NCBI GenBank assembly: GCA_002706685.1
Contig: PALV01000011.1
Span: 1-64,000 of the forward strand
Origin: Gammaproteobacteria bacterium
Lineage (GTDB): Bacteria; Pseudomonadota; Gammaproteobacteria; Pseudomonadales; Pseudohongiellaceae
Length of the DNA stretch: 64,000 nucleotides
Direction: 5' to 3'
Positions 35,936 through 46,726 of the stretch are shown one piece after another. The first letter of the stretch is position 1; each line of letters opens with the position of its first letter. Both the position numbers and the translations under genes were made by a program. Below the pieces are notes generated by a model. The model saw nothing but the letters and a program-made list of their open reading frames with translations. It was not told the DNA's origin and ran no database searches.

Positions 35936-36811
35936 TCAGGCGGTCAACACGCCCCGGACCTTGCTCATGGCATTCTGTTCAAGCTGGCGGATACGCTCTG
36001 CTGAGACATTATATCGCGCTGCCAGTTCGTGCAGTGTTGCCTTGGGTTCGTTCAGCCAGCGACTGGTGATGATGTCACGGCTACGCTCGTCCAGTTCGCT
36101 CATGGCCAGATGCAGGCTTTGCGTCTGACGCTCTTCCCACTCGTTTTCTTCCAGTTCGCGAGCCATGTCAGAGCTGCTGTCTTCGAGGTAATACGCCGGC
36201 GACATGTAGGCGTCGTCATCATCAGCGTCCGGGTCCGCATCAAAGGCTTTGTCGTAGCCGCTCATGCGACCTTCCATCTGACGGACTACCGCAGCATCCA
36301 CGCCCAGGTCATCGGCCACCGCCTGCGCTTCGTCATTGCTCAACCAGCCCAGGCTCTTTTTGGCGCTGCGCAGGTTAAAGAACAGTTTTCGCTGCGCCTT
36401 GGTGGTTGCGATTTTGACGATGCGCCAGTTACGCAGAATGAATTCGTGCATTTCGGCCTTGATCCAGTGCACCGCAAAGGATACCAGTCGTACGCCCATT
36501 TCCGGGTTAAAGCGTTTTACGGCCTTCATCAGGCCCACATTGCCTTCCTGAATCAGGTCCGCCTGGGACAGGCCGTAACCGGAATAGCTGCGAGCCAGGT
36601 GCACAACAAAACGCAGGTGCGCCAGTACCAGCTGGCGTGCCGCTTCAAGATTGTTCTCGTAGTAGTACTGGTTGGCCAGCTCGAGCTCCTGCTCGGCGGT
36701 CAGCACCGGAATGCTGTTAACAGACGCAACGTAGGCCGTAAGGTCACGTCCCGGGACGGCCGGGCCGACCAGTTGTAAACTTCTTCCTGTCGTCATATTC
36801 TCTGTACTCAT
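35936..36811 (-). CDS. rpoH: RNA polymerase sigma-32 (heat shock)
   Basis: A 291-aa sigma factor. Region 2 ([36 protein letters not shown], about 66-101), the RpoH box QRKLFFNLR (about 140-148) and region 4 ([25 protein letters not shown], about 258-282) are present. The acidic loop near 190 ([13 protein letters not shown]) is longer than usual. It is divergent from the M13 peptidase gene. Confidence 0.96.
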   Translation of the reverse strand: MSTENMTTGRSLQLVGPAVPGRDLTAYVASVNSIPVLTAEQELELANQYYYENNLEAARQLVLAHLRFVVHLARSYSGYGLSQADLIQEGNVGLMKAVKRFNPEMGVRLVSFAVHWIKAEMHEFILRNWRIVKIATTKAQRKLFFNLRSAKKSLGWLSNDEAQAVADDLGVDAAVVRQMEGRMSGYDKAFDADPDADDDDAYMSPAYYLEDSSSDMARELEENEWEERQTQSLHLAMSELDERSRDIITSRWLNEPKATLHELAARYNVSAERIRQLEQNAMSKVRGVLTA

Positions 36812-36972
36812 ATACGTTCAGTAGATCCTTGAGTAAACCCTGAGAGTCATCTGAATCAATGGCTGGATGTTCGCACTGGCGTAGTGACCTGCAGTGGTAA
36901 AACCCTTGCGGCGATCACCTTGCTCCTGTCCGATCATCCTACTTCAGACCCTATTTTAGCACTATTTATTGC

Positions 36973-39096
36973 ATGAGTGATGTCCCTATGTCCAGCCTCA
37001 CATTAACACGCGCCATTCGTCTTGCCACACTGGGCATGAGCCTTGCCCTGACGGCGGCAGCCTGCACACCAGAGTCAAGCGATACCCCCGCCGGTCAGGC
37101 GTCTGCTCCTGCCGAATCGGCAACTGTCGAGAGTTCACAGGCCGAGCTGGGTCTGGGCGTCAATCTCGATAACCTGGATCCCACGATGCGGCCCCAGGAT
37201 GATTTCTACCGTTATGTGAATGGAGGTTGGGACGATCGCACTGAAATTCCAGCTGACCGTTCACGATGGGGCAGTTTTGACGAATTACGCGAGACAGCCG
37301 AACAGCGCGTTCTCGACATCATTGCAGATGTAACCGCACCTGGCGGTGCACAAACAGAAGAACAGCAGAAAATCGCCGACATTTACCAGTCTTTCATGAA
37401 TCAGGCCCGAATCGAAGAGCTTGGATTGCAGCCACTGCAGGCCGACCTGGATGTTATCAGCGCCATCAGCAGTCACGAAGAGCTGGTTGATTACTGGGCG
37501 CAGGCGCCTGCGGAAGGTCTGAATGCACCGTTTGTATTTGGCGTGGGACAGGATCAGCGTCAGTCAGATCAGTACATCACAACCATGTTCCAGGCTGGTC
37601 TGGGTATGCCGGACCGGGACTATTACCTCAGTGAGGATGCCCGTTTTGCCGAGATTCGCGCATTGTATCGTGAGTATATCGCCCAGTTGCTGGAGCTGGC
37701 CGGGCACGCCGATCCCGCAGGCGCCGCTGACCGCATAATTACGACAGAGACGCGACTGGCTGAGGTGCAGTGGACCCGCATCCAGAATCGCGATCGCAAC
37801 GCCACCTATAACCGCATGACACCAGAAGAACTGAATCTGGCGGCTCCCGGTATTGACTGGCTGCGTTATTTCGCAAGCTCAGATCTGCCTGAGATCGAGG
37901 CGCTGGTGGTTAGACAGCCTGCCTACCTGGAGGCCGTCGCCGATATGTATCAGGATGTCAGCGTTGAAGCCTGGCGCGATTACCACACATTCCAGCTGCT
38001 GAGTTCGGCGGCACCGTATCTGAGCGAAGATTTTGTGCAGGCGCATTTTGACTTCTTCGGACAGGAGCTGAGCGGCCAGCCAGAGCTGCGCGCCCGCGAC
38101 CGACGCGCGGTTGACACCGTGCAGTCGCTGATGGGTTTTGCGGTTGGCAAAGTCTACGTGGAGCGGCACTTCCAGCAGGAGTCCAAGGACCGTATGGATG
38201 CGCTGGTGCGCAATCTGCTGGCGCAGTTTGAGGTGGCTATCAATGAACTGGAGTGGATGAGCGCCGAGACTAAAGTCGAGGCTCAGGACAAACTCTCCAA
38301 GCTCAACACCAAAATTGCCTACCCGGATGTCTGGCGTGATTATGAGTGCCTGGAAACGGCCGCTGACGATCTGGTTGGCAACATCATCCGCGCTACCCGC
38401 TGTGAGTTCCAGCGGGACATGGAGCGACTGGGTGGTGAGGTGGATCGCGACGAATGGTTCATGACACCGCAGACCGTCAACGCCTACTACTCGCCAACCA
38501 TGAATGAAATTGTGTTCCCGGCGGGCATCCTGCAGCCGCCATTTTTTAACGTCAAGGCCGATGATGCCGTCAACTATGGCGCTATTGGTGCCGTGATCGG
38601 CCATGAGATCACGCACGCCTTTGACGACCAGGGGCGTCGGTCTGACGGAGAGGGCAACCTGCGCGACTGGTGGGAAGAGAGTGACGAAGAACAGTTCACC
38701 GAGCGTGCCCAGCGAATGATCGATCAGTATGACGCGTACGAGCCGATCCCTGGCATGTTCATTCAGGGCGCTCTGTCACTGGGTGAGAATATCGCCGACC
38801 TGGGTGGTTTGACCGTTGCATTCCAGGCCTGGCAGCGCAGTCTGGAGGGCGAGCCGGCGCCGGTTATCGAAGGATTTACCGGTGAGCAGCGTTTCTTCCT
38901 GGGCTATGGTCAGATATGGCGAACGCTGTTCCGTGACGAGGCAATGCGTCGCCAGCTGACGACCGGCCCTCACTCACCGGGCATGTACCGCGTGCGAGGA
39001 ACACTGTCCAATATGCCGGAATTCTATGAGGCGTTTGGTGTTACCGAAGGCGATGGTATGTACCGTCCAGCCGCCGTTCGGGTCAAGATCTGGTAA
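36973..39096 (+). CDS. M13 family (neprilysin/PepO-type) metallopeptidase lipoprotein
   Basis: A 707-aa zinc endopeptidase. A signal with lipobox-like LTAAAC (about 26-31) suggests export and lipidation. VNAYYSPTMNEIVFPAGILQPPFF (about 498-521, substrate-binding), VIGHEITHAFDDQG (about 540-553, HE-x2-H) and GENIADLGG (about 602-610, third zinc ligand) are the M13 hallmarks. It probably degrades periplasmic or external peptides. Its 3' end overlaps ftsX, on the other strand, by 14 bp. Confidence 0.94.
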   Translation: MSDVPMSSLTLTRAIRLATLGMSLALTAAACTPESSDTPAGQASAPAESATVESSQAELGLGVNLDNLDPTMRPQDDFYRYVNGGWDDRTEIPADRSRWGSFDELRETAEQRVLDIIADVTAPGGAQTEEQQKIADIYQSFMNQARIEELGLQPLQADLDVISAISSHEELVDYWAQAPAEGLNAPFVFGVGQDQRQSDQYITTMFQAGLGMPDRDYYLSEDARFAEIRALYREYIAQLLELAGHADPAGAADRIITTETRLAEVQWTRIQNRDRNATYNRMTPEELNLAAPGIDWLRYFASSDLPEIEALVVRQPAYLEAVADMYQDVSVEAWRDYHTFQLLSSAAPYLSEDFVQAHFDFFGQELSGQPELRARDRRAVDTVQSLMGFAVGKVYVERHFQQESKDRMDALVRNLLAQFEVAINELEWMSAETKVEAQDKLSKLNTKIAYPDVWRDYECLETAADDLVGNIIRATRCEFQRDMERLGGEVDRDEWFMTPQTVNAYYSPTMNEIVFPAGILQPPFFNVKADDAVNYGAIGAVIGHEITHAFDDQGRRSDGEGNLRDWWEESDEEQFTERAQRMIDQYDAYEPIPGMFIQGALSLGENIADLGGLTVAFQAWQRSLEGEPAPVIEGFTGEQRFFLGYGQIWRTLFRDEAMRRQLTTGPHSPGMYRVRGTLSNMPEFYEAFGVTEGDGMYRPAAVRVKIW

Positions 39097-40048
39097 GGGC
39101 ACGCAGGTGGCGCGAAACAGAAAGTTTCGCGCCCAGCCACCCCAGGCCGGCGCTGCTCAGCAACAGGACGGCGGCGCCGATACTACCCAGCCCGATAAGC
39201 TGATATTGAGGTCCGTAACTGGCCAGCAAGGTACTTGCCGGCTCTCTCAGCAGTAGCAGCATGCATTGCAGCAGCAGCCAGGCCACCAGTCCCCCAAACA
39301 GTCCATACCAGAGCCCCATGTAAAGAAACGGGCGTGCCATATAGCTGCGTGTTGCCCCCATCAGATCCATGACACGTATCTCTGCCTGCCGATTGGCAAT
39401 CAGGGTGCGTATGCTGTTGCCAGTAATAAACAGCACTGCAAACGCCAGAATGAAAACCAGCGTCATCACAGTGCGATCAATCAGCCTCGATATACCGGTA
39501 AGCCGCTCCAGCCAGCGTTGATCCACCTGAATCAGGTCGACTCCGGTGAGGCCGTTCAGCAGCTCTTGCAGTGATGACAGTGTTCCGTCGTCAGCGCTGA
39601 TTGGCTGGACTACAAATGCAGCTGGCAGTGGGTTGTCGGCCAGGCTGTCCAGCACATCACCCAGGCCCGACCAGCGCGCAAAGTCTTCTGCTGCCTGCTC
39701 GGAAGAGATGAATTGCAGACTGCCGACCAGTTCACTGTTGTCCAGTGCCGCGCGGATCTCGCTGATGCTTTGCTCGCTTATGTCGGGCGCCAGATATACC
39801 GTCAGTCGATTGGTTGCCTCGAGGCGGTCTGTAAACTGCCCCAGGTTACTTCCGGCCACGTACAGCAGAGCCGGCAGCAGTAAAGCGATGCCAATAACGG
39901 CCAGGGTCATCAGGGTCGCGACGGGTTGGGCCAGCATGCGGCGGATTGTATCGAGCGCGCAATCTCTGTGATTGCTGGCCCAGGCATTGATGCGGATACG
40001 ACGATCGCGCTCGCGGCGCGCCCCTTTGGTATTGGCAGGCCTGTTCAT
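39083..40048 (-). CDS. ftsX: Cell division protein FtsX
   Basis: A 321-aa inner-membrane protein with one N-terminal helix (about 46-68), a periplasmic loop that in E. coli activates murein hydrolases through EnvC, and three C-terminal helices. RVMDLMGATRSYMARPF (about 221-237) is the FtsX signature. It overlaps the ftsE stop by 4 nt (ATGA). Confidence 0.94.
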   Translation of the reverse strand: MNRPANTKGARRERDRRIRINAWASNHRDCALDTIRRMLAQPVATLMTLAVIGIALLLPALLYVAGSNLGQFTDRLEATNRLTVYLAPDISEQSISEIRAALDNSELVGSLQFISSEQAAEDFARWSGLGDVLDSLADNPLPAAFVVQPISADDGTLSSLQELLNGLTGVDLIQVDQRWLERLTGISRLIDRTVMTLVFILAFAVLFITGNSIRTLIANRQAEIRVMDLMGATRSYMARPFLYMGLWYGLFGGLVAWLLLQCMLLLLREPASTLLASYGPQYQLIGLGSIGAAVLLLSSAGLGWLGAKLSVSRHLRALTRS

Positions 40049-40737
40049 CCGGCAGTTGCCCCGCTGCGGCTGGGGTGGTGCTCGTCGCGGATCAGCTGGC
40101 CGTGATCCAGCGTCAGAATGCGATGGCGCAGCCGGGTGATCAAGGAAAGATCGTGACTGGCAATCAGCATGCTGACACCGATCTGATTGAACTGTTCAAA
40201 CAGGGCCATGATTTCGGCGGCCAATTGCGGGTCCAGATTGCCGGTCGGCTCATCGGCCAGCAGTATCTGCGGGCGATTCACTACCGCGCGGGCGATGCCG
40301 ATCCGTTGCTGTTCCCCGCCGGACAGGGTCATGGGGTTGAGTTTTTCCTTGTTTAGCAGGCCGACCTTGTCCAGCGCGGCTCTGACTCGTCGCGCGGCCT
40401 CATGCTTGTCATAGCCGTCGATCTGCAGCGGCAGCGCGACGTTGTCGTATACACTGCGGTCAAACAGGAGCTGGTGATCCTGGAACACCACACCGATGCG
40501 ACGACGATAGTAAGGGATCTTGTTGGCAGGCAATCGGTGGATATTGCGGCCACCGACCAGAATCTGTCCCTGGTTCAGTGGCTCGGAAAGCATCAGAAGT
40601 TTCAGCAGGGTGCTTTTGCCAGCGCCCGATCGACCAGTCAGGAAAACCATTTCGCCGCGATCCATGTCGAACGAGACCTGCTTCAGGGCTTCGTGCCCGC
40701 CCGGGTATCGTTTACTGACATCATCGAAGCGAATCAT
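40045..40737 (-). CDS. ftsE: Cell division ATP-binding protein FtsE
   Basis: A 230-aa ABC ATPase partner of FtsX. Walker A GRSGAGKST (about 36-44), signature LSGGEQQR (about 138-145) and Walker B ILLADEPTGNLD (about 158-169) are seen, along with VFQDHQLLFDRSVYDNV (about 88-104). It starts directly after the ftsY stop. Confidence 0.96.
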   Translation of the reverse strand: MIRFDDVSKRYPGGHEALKQVSFDMDRGEMVFLTGRSGAGKSTLLKLLMLSEPLNQGQILVGGRNIHRLPANKIPYYRRRIGVVFQDHQLLFDRSVYDNVALPLQIDGYDKHEAARRVRAALDKVGLLNKEKLNPMTLSGGEQQRIGIARAVVNRPQILLADEPTGNLDPQLAAEIMALFEQFNQIGVSMLIASHDLSLITRLRHRILTLDHGQLIRDEHHPSRSGATAG

Positions 40738-41847
40738 TTAGCGTTCGACCGGACCAAACAGAGCTGCGACAAACTCGTCTGCGTCGAAGGGACGCAGGTC
40801 TTCAGCCTGCTCGCCAATGCCGATGAACCGGATCGGCAGCTGCATGGCCTTGGCAATGGCGAATACCATGCCGCCTTTGGCCGTACCATCCAGCTTGGTC
40901 AGACAAAGGCCGGTCAGATTCACTGCGTCATTGAAGGCTTTTGCCTGACTGAGAGCGTTCTGGCCGGTGGTAGCATCCAGCACCAGCATGACTTCATGCG
41001 GCAGGTCTGGATCCTGTTTCTTGAGGACCCGGACAATTTTCTCCAGTTCCTGCATCAGATTGGCTTTGTTGTGCAGGCGTCCCGCCGTGTCGGCAATCAG
41101 GACATCCATGCCGCGTGCTTTGGCGGACTGATAGGCATCAAAGATGACTGACGCGCTGTCTGAGCCGGTTGCCTGTGCGACAACCGGTACCTTGTTGCGC
41201 TCGCCCCAGGCCTGCAGCTGCTCTACGGCTGCGGCGCGGAAGGTATCCCCGGCGGCCAGCATGACCCGGTGGTTCTGGTCCTGAAAACGCCTGGCCAGTT
41301 TGCCAATGGTGGTGGTCTTGCCAACGCCATTCACGCCCACGATCAGTATGACATAGGGTTTCTTGCTGGTGTCTATGACCAGCGGTGCCGTGCAGGGATC
41401 CAGCAGCGCCCGCAGCTCTGCTCGCAGCTGGGTCATCAGTGCATCGGCGTCACTCAGCTGCTTGCGTTTCAGTCGCGCCGTCAGGGCGGAAATGACCTGT
41501 TCGGTTGCCTCGATGCCGACGTCTGCCGTCAGCAGCTGCATCTCGATGTCGTCCAGGAGATCTGCATCAATTTCCTTGCGACCGCCCACCAGGCTGGCCA
41601 GGCCTTCCGCAAGGTTGTCGCGGGTGCGGCTCAGTCCGAGGCGCAGGCGACCAAAAAAGCCTTCAGTTCTGGGCGACTCGTCAGTGTCTTTTTTGCTGTT
41701 GGCAGCCGACTCTGCCCTTACCTTGGCTGCTGTCTCGGCAGCAGGTTCGATGTCAGGCTCAACGGCAGGTGCTACAGGCTTTTCGGCTTCATCACCGGTT
41801 TGCTTTCTGTCGTCGGCGTCTTTGGATTTCTTTCCAAAACCAAACAT
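40738..41847 (-). CDS. ftsY: Signal recognition particle receptor FtsY
   Basis: A 369-aa SRP GTPase: a short acidic A domain (about 1-65), then NG domains with GVNGVGKTTTIGKLA (about 170-184), LIADTAGR (about 253-260) and TKLDGTAKGG (about 320-329). AGGA stands about 7 nt before the ATG at 41847; an upstream frame to 41895 is not supported. It heads the ftsY-ftsE-ftsX operon. Confidence 0.96.
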   Translation of the reverse strand: MFGFGKKSKDADDRKQTGDEAEKPVAPAVEPDIEPAAETAAKVRAESAANSKKDTDESPRTEGFFGRLRLGLSRTRDNLAEGLASLVGGRKEIDADLLDDIEMQLLTADVGIEATEQVISALTARLKRKQLSDADALMTQLRAELRALLDPCTAPLVIDTSKKPYVILIVGVNGVGKTTTIGKLARRFQDQNHRVMLAAGDTFRAAAVEQLQAWGERNKVPVVAQATGSDSASVIFDAYQSAKARGMDVLIADTAGRLHNKANLMQELEKIVRVLKKQDPDLPHEVMLVLDATTGQNALSQAKAFNDAVNLTGLCLTKLDGTAKGGMVFAIAKAMQLPIRFIGIGEQAEDLRPFDADEFVAALFGPVER

Positions 41848-42058
41848 ATGTACTTCCTGAAATGCGACTGAAACCGAGTGTGCCATAGACGGCAATTCGG
41901 TGTCTGACTAATTCTTGATTCGGAGCGGCAGCTCACCGCAGCGGGGCGCCTAGTTTAGCATCCCTGTGCACATCTGTGGGCTGAGTCAGTACAATGCAGG
42001 TTTGACCGTCTGCTGCTGCAAGCGTGTAAACCATATTGCAGAGCGGGCTGACACAGGA

Positions 42059-42724
42059 ATGGAACGACAGACAATGGTTCGGCGAATCGGCGGAAAACAG
42101 GGGGCTAAAGGGCCCAGTGCAAGTGGCACGGGGTCACTCCGTATCATTGCTGGTGTGTGGCGGGGGCGTCGTATCAGTTTTGCCGATGCGCCGGGATTGC
42201 GGCCGACGCCTGACCGGGTCCGTGAGACGTTATTCAACTGGCTGCAGGCACTGGTATCGGCAGAAGACTGTCTTGACCTGTATGCCGGCAGTGGTGCCTG
42301 TGGAGTGGAGGCGCTGTCGCGAGGCGCTCGCTCGGTCACTTTCGTGGATGCCGCCCGCGTGGCAACCGATACGATCCGCCAGCACCTGGCCACGCTGGAA
42401 ACTGCGCCCGGTTTCGAGGGTCGCTATCAACTTGTTAATGCGCGTGCCGAGCAATGGCTGGCCACACAATCTGCAGCAAGGGATGGCGCCGCTTTCGGGC
42501 TTGTGTTTCTGGATCCCCCGTTCGCGGATAACGTGCTGGTCGCGCAGTGCCATGCGCTGGAGCAGTCAGGGCTGCTGAAACCTGTCAGCCATATATACGT
42601 TGAGTCTGGCGATCCGCTGCCCGCGCCTGGCATCACGGAGCAGTTTCCGGAGAACTGGCAGCTGATAAAAAGCGGTCGTGCCGGAGCCGTGCATTTTGGC
42701 CTGTATCGGCGGGAGGCACCGTGA
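42059..42724 (+). CDS. rsmD: 16S rRNA (guanine966-N2)-methyltransferase
   Basis: About 221 aa. RIIAGVWRGRRI (about 28-39), RPTPDRVRETLFNWL (about 49-63), DLYAGSGACGVEALSRGA (about 75-92) and the catalytic VFLDPPFAD (about 149-157) are RsmD motifs. The start is uncertain between 42059 and 42074; the long frame from 41966 adds an unconserved Cys-rich stretch. It is divergent from ftsY and overlaps the next gene by 4 nt. Confidence 0.92.
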   Translation: MERQTMVRRIGGKQGAKGPSASGTGSLRIIAGVWRGRRISFADAPGLRPTPDRVRETLFNWLQALVSAEDCLDLYAGSGACGVEALSRGARSVTFVDAARVATDTIRQHLATLETAPGFEGRYQLVNARAEQWLATQSAARDGAAFGLVFLDPPFADNVLVAQCHALEQSGLLKPVSHIYVESGDPLPAPGITEQFPENWQLIKSGRAGAVHFGLYRREAP

Positions 42725-43767
42725 GTCCGCTTGATGTCAGAGAGCCACTGCGGTCTTCTGATCAAGGTATCGACCTTGGCGATGACTACCAGTCACCCTG
42801 GTGGTTGCCGGGCGGTCACCTGCAGACTGTCTGGCGAAAATTCGGCGCTCAGCCGCCGCTGTCCCGGCGTCGGCAGCGTATTGAGCTGAATGACGGCGAT
42901 TTCATCGATGTTGATATCGCCGAGCCGCAGCCGGGGACAGGCGGCAAGTATGCAGGTGATCTGCCGCTGGTCTTGTTGCTGCACGGACTGGCAGGTTGCT
43001 CTGGTTCTCCCTACATTCTGGCTATGCAGGCGCTTTTGCAGCAGCAGGGAATTCGCAGTGTTGCCATGAATCTGCGTGGCTGCAGTGGCGAATTCAATCG
43101 CCTGCCGCAGGCCTACCACTCAGGTTGCTCAGATGATGTGGAGCAAGTGGTTACTACGCTGCTAGATCATGAAAATAAGGATTGTCGGATCTGTGTTATC
43201 GGATACTCACTGGGTGCCAATGTGTTGATCAAATGGGCGAGTGAGACCCCTCTTGCAGCGCGTCTGCAGGGGCTGGTCAGCGTGTCCAATCCGTTCTCAC
43301 TTGATACCTGCTGTCGGCGCATGGACTCGGGTCTGGCGAGTCTGTACGGACGATACTTTTTACGCCGTCTGCGCAGAGACCTGATTGCCAAGTATGAACA
43401 CTTTAAGGCTCAGGGCTATCATCAACACACTGCACAGATAGATGCCCTGGGCGATCTGTCACAGTTGTCGACCCTGCGTGAATTTGATGATGCGGTGACT
43501 GCGCCACTGCACGGTTTTGACGGCGCAGAGGATTATTATGCGCGCTGCAGCAGTCGCCAGTTCCTGAAGCGGATCAAAGCTCCCGTTTTGCTGGTGCATG
43601 GTTTGAATGACCCGATTATCCCTCCCCAGGCGCTGCCGGATCCGCACGAGCTGCCCGCCGGTGCTATGTGGGATCTGCATCCGGCCGGAGGACATGTCGG
43701 ATTTGCGGTGAATCGACAGAAAGACTGGCTGGAGCGGCGCGTACTGCGATTCATTGAGCTGACATAA
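42721..43767 (+). CDS. YheT-family alpha/beta hydrolase
   Basis: A 348-aa hydrolase. PWWLPGGHLQT (about 22-32), LLLHGLAGCSGSPYI (about 86-100), the nucleophile elbow GYSLGANVLIKW (about 161-172) and HPAGGHVGF (about 320-328) with the catalytic His match YheT/ABHD1-3 proteins. Substrates are lipid esters in some relatives. ATG overlaps the rsmD stop (ATGA-type, GTGA here, as it starts with GTG). Confidence 0.9.
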   Translation: MSPLDVREPLRSSDQGIDLGDDYQSPWWLPGGHLQTVWRKFGAQPPLSRRRQRIELNDGDFIDVDIAEPQPGTGGKYAGDLPLVLLLHGLAGCSGSPYILAMQALLQQQGIRSVAMNLRGCSGEFNRLPQAYHSGCSDDVEQVVTTLLDHENKDCRICVIGYSLGANVLIKWASETPLAARLQGLVSVSNPFSLDTCCRRMDSGLASLYGRYFLRRLRRDLIAKYEHFKAQGYHQHTAQIDALGDLSQLSTLREFDDAVTAPLHGFDGAEDYYARCSSRQFLKRIKAPVLLVHGLNDPIIPPQALPDPHELPAGAMWDLHPAGGHVGFAVNRQKDWLERRVLRFIELT

Positions 43768-43819
43768 GTTGATACGTGGTGTACCTTATCGACTCCATTA
43801 CAGGTCGCCTTCTGAATAA

Positions 43820-45147
<1,328 letters not shown>

Positions 45148-45237
45148 GATGTCTACACTTGCAAATTTGTCGGGACATTATAGAGTTAAGTCAGGCTTAG
45201 TCCACCGAACGCCCAACAATAAGAAACGGAGTGCATC

Positions 45238-46641
45238 ATGGCTCACCGATATGGCTCAAAAGGTGTATTGTTAGTCGCGCTGGGCATCTGCATGCCTGGT
45301 CTTGCAGTTGCGCAGGACGAGGTCGATGCAGGATTGGCACTGGTGTCCGATCATGAACAGATGATGGCTCGCGTGGAGCAGCTGCAACAGGAGGTGTCGA
45401 ATCGCGAGTTGCCAGGCAACAGCTGGAATGCAGATGTTGCAGAGGCCCTGATTACGCTCGGGCAGGCATTGCAGGAAGCCAACGATCATCAGACAGCGCT
45501 GGAACACCTGGAGCGCTCGGTCCACATCAATAGAATCAATCACGGTCTGTTCAGTCTGCAGCAGGTACCGGCTCTGACGCTGCAAATCAAAAGTCACGAG
45601 GCGCTGGGTCAGTGGGAAGATGCAGATGGCCTGCGCCAGTATGTTTTTTATGTGCAGAGCAAGTCACACATAAACAACAACCCGGAACTTATACCCGCCC
45701 TGGTTGACTACGCGAACTGGCACCTTGATGCATTCGCTGACCGGCGCGGCACCGAACCCACCACGCGATTACTGGATGCTTACCAGTTGTACGCTGTGGC
45801 GCTGAGCACTATCGAGAAGCAGCCAAACCCTGAGGCATATCCAAAAGAGGAATACCTGCAACAGCTGGCATTCATTTCGTGGCTGATGCACCAGACTCGC
45901 ACACTCAGCCGAATGGAGCTGCTGTATCACGAAGAGCGCAAGGTAGATGACAGCTGGGCTGATCTTAGGACTGACAAGCAATACCATGGCCGCAACAACG
46001 CCTATCTGCGCGGGGAGCTGGCGCTGAAACAGATCATCGATATCAAAGCCGCACATCTTGCCGAGGCAGATCCTGGTTCTGCCGTGCATGATGAGCTTTT
46101 GAAGCAGTACGTAGAGTCAATGCTGGATCTGGCAGACTGGAATCTGTTGTTTGAGCGGCGCAATGGCGCATCCCGTCAGTATGAGGCGGCCTGGGATGCC
46201 CTCGCAGACACGAACCCTGAGCTGGTTTCCGAGGTTTTCGATCGTGTTGTGCTGCTGCCGCGCTTTGAGCCGCGTGTCGGGCCCTCGCAGTCCCAGCCAC
46301 AGCAGGCAACAAGCAGCGTGGCGGCAGCAACAAGCAGCTATGCCTCGACCTCATTCGCGCCCACCTACAATGACATGGTGGAAGATCGCATCGCGCAGCA
46401 GGACGAATTCGGCTACGTCACAATCGAGTTCGACATTAACCGTTTTGGTCGTGCCACCAACATCTCCTTGCTGGAGTCAGATGCAAGCGACGCGGATGAC
46501 GAGATCAGTCGCAGAATGGTCAACGCCCTGCGCTATAGTAAGTTGCGCCCGCGCATCCGGGACGGCAAAGCCATCTCCATTGAGGGACTGGTCTATCGGT
46601 TCCCTTACGAGATAGCAGGTGACGAGGCTGCTGCGCAATAA
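45238..46641 (+). CDS. Periplasmic TPR-like protein with TonB-type C-terminal domain
   Basis: A 467-aa exported protein: signal peptide about 1-27 ending in AVAQ, a helical repeat region (about 30-330; EALITLGQALQEANDHQTALEHLERSV is TPR-like), a Ser/Ala/Gln linker (about 340-385), and a TonB_C-like domain (about 395-462; GYVTIEFDINRFGRATNI, RMVNALRYSKLRPRI). Classical TonB has an inner-membrane anchor; this has a cleavable signal instead. It is the first gene of the 45-57 kb run and lies 85 nt before the next. GGAG 7 nt before the ATG. Confidence 0.8.
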   Translation: MAHRYGSKGVLLVALGICMPGLAVAQDEVDAGLALVSDHEQMMARVEQLQQEVSNRELPGNSWNADVAEALITLGQALQEANDHQTALEHLERSVHINRINHGLFSLQQVPALTLQIKSHEALGQWEDADGLRQYVFYVQSKSHINNNPELIPALVDYANWHLDAFADRRGTEPTTRLLDAYQLYAVALSTIEKQPNPEAYPKEEYLQQLAFISWLMHQTRTLSRMELLYHEERKVDDSWADLRTDKQYHGRNNAYLRGELALKQIIDIKAAHLAEADPGSAVHDELLKQYVESMLDLADWNLLFERRNGASRQYEAAWDALADTNPELVSEVFDRVVLLPRFEPRVGPSQSQPQQATSSVAAATSSYASTSFAPTYNDMVEDRIAQQDEFGYVTIEFDINRFGRATNISLLESDASDADDEISRRMVNALRYSKLRPRIRDGKAISIEGLVYRFPYEIAGDEAAAQ

Positions 46642-46726
46642 TGGTGACAAGGCTCAGGTCTATTTATTAGTAGTGCCTGACGATACACGTACGTCCAACT
46701 GCCTGACATGGCTGGAGTTGTAGAAG

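Noticed and set aside
36029..36778. 249-codon plus-strand open frame
   Set aside because: Antisense to rpoH with no start signal or recognisable domain.
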